Assembly (NCBI GenBank): GCA_003640385.1
Contig: RCAB01000426.1
Coordinates: 1-54,580, forward strand
Reading direction: 5' to 3'
Source of the DNA: Setaria digitata
Lineage: Eukaryota > Nematoda > Chromadorea > Rhabditida > Setariidae
DNA: 54,580 nucleotides
This document shows positions 53,977-54,580 of the stretch, piece after piece (the stretch's first letter is position 1; the number at the start of each line of letters is the position of its first letter). Under the pieces are notes generated by a model. The model made no database searches. It was not told where the DNA came from and was given only the letters and a program-made list of their open reading frames with translations. The translations under genes and the position numbers were made by a program.

Positions 53977-54580
53977 CATCAATAATAGAATAAATCATTC
54001 ATTTCTTCATCTTTTTTTTTTTTTTATTTCAAATCAAAAATTTAGAGCACTTGAAATTTTCCAATTTTCTCTTCTCTTTTCCTACTCCTATAGAGAATAA
54101 AAAAAAAAAGAAAAGAAAAATGCTAAATTTATCAAATTTCTTACAGTAGTTTTAAATTTTTGAAGAAAAAAAAAAGAGGAAGTCTATAAGTTTATAGTAA
54201 ACATATTTTTATTGAGGAAAAAAAAAAAGAATTAAAATTATTATTTTTTTTTTTTTAATAAACATGAGAAATTATGCAAATTATTTACTTACCCTAATAA
54301 GGAAAAAAAAAAAAGAAAGCAATCAAAATATCTAAGCCGAATAACTTATGACTTCTTTTCAAATTATTTATTCAAAAAAAAAAAAAAAAATTATATCCAT
54401 ATTTTGCTGATAAAAAAAGAAATTTTTGTTTCTAATTTTTAGTTTCATTTTTCTTGTCTTTCTTTTTCAACCTCTGTTATGGACGAATAATTAATTAGCA
54501 TATTATTCGTTTCTTTTCCAAATATTTATTCCTTTCATTTGTATAGATGAAAATTTATTTTTAAAAAAGAAAAAAAAAAA
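52978..54580. other. Intron of the LRR gene to the window edge
   Basis: No further LRR exon recognised. Holds repeated patches of poly(A)/poly(T), four CTTAC units near 53763-53780 and an (AAT)n run at about 53931-53974. Confidence 0.55.
53931..53974. repeat. (AAT)n microsatellite
   Basis: About fourteen uninterrupted TAA/AAT units seen directly. Confidence 0.9.

Noticed and set aside
1..54580. tRNA, rRNA, CRISPR array, complete transposon, virus or toxin gene
   Set aside because: Looked for T-loop GGTTCRA contexts, regular direct-repeat spacing, transposase or reverse-transcriptase motifs and long terminal repeats; none was seen. By-eye search can miss divergent cases.

Overview
The window is very AT-rich animal DNA. 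It is saturated with poly(A)/poly(T) tracts of 10-34 bases, ATT/ATC-type triplet repeats and other microsatellites. Three split genes stand out as islands of normal codon use with GT-AG introns and TTTCAG-like acceptors. The protein content (a CaV-beta subunit, an LSD1-family demethylase, an LRR receptor that could be Toll-like), the intron style and the extreme AT content fit a nematode with long introns. That assignment is an inference from style and content, not a species call.

Layout. (1) About 1-4.8 kb: no recognisable coding sequence, with a perfect CRE palindrome just before the first gene. (2) 4839-13077, plus strand: a complete voltage-gated calcium channel beta subunit gene (ccb-1), reconstructed as 13 coding exons giving about 533 residues, with an SH3 domain, a HOOK linker, a guanylate-kinase-like domain and a tail. 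Two phase-matched HOOK exons look mutually exclusive, and a possible alternative C-terminus is visible. (3) 13.1-15.2 kb: tail-to-tail intergenic space. (4) 15239-17548, minus strand: seven 3' exons encoding the C-terminal third of an LSD1/KDM1A-type amine oxidase, including a GC-AG intron and three tandem copies of a GTAAGT donor. Its N-terminal half could not be found in the window. (5) 17.5-22 kb: AT-rich sequence with an isolated, well-formed 64-codon exon-like ORF at 21421-21615, preceded by a cluster of TGACGTAA/GTAAACA motifs. (6) 22-52 kb: about 30 kb without a recognisable gene, made of homopolymers, triplet repeats, hairpins, short tandem duplications and one GC-rich pyrimidine-skewed island near 46.0-46.4 kb. 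(7) 52310-52977, plus strand: first recognisable exons of a leucine-rich-repeat ectodomain protein with an N-terminal LRR cap (CPRRCTC); it runs off the right edge.

The three genes have no evident joint pathway; their closeness looks like ordinary genome arrangement. The assembly carries nine single N characters. Most sit between near-identical copies of about 60-175 bp, so several apparent tandem duplications are probably unmerged contig overlaps, sometimes with allelic differences. I found no rRNA or tRNA gene, CRISPR array, complete transposon, virus or toxin gene, and no multi-gene novel system. The most interesting points are splice-level ones in ccb-1 and the LSD1-like gene, the headless state of the latter, and the orphan six-cysteine exon.
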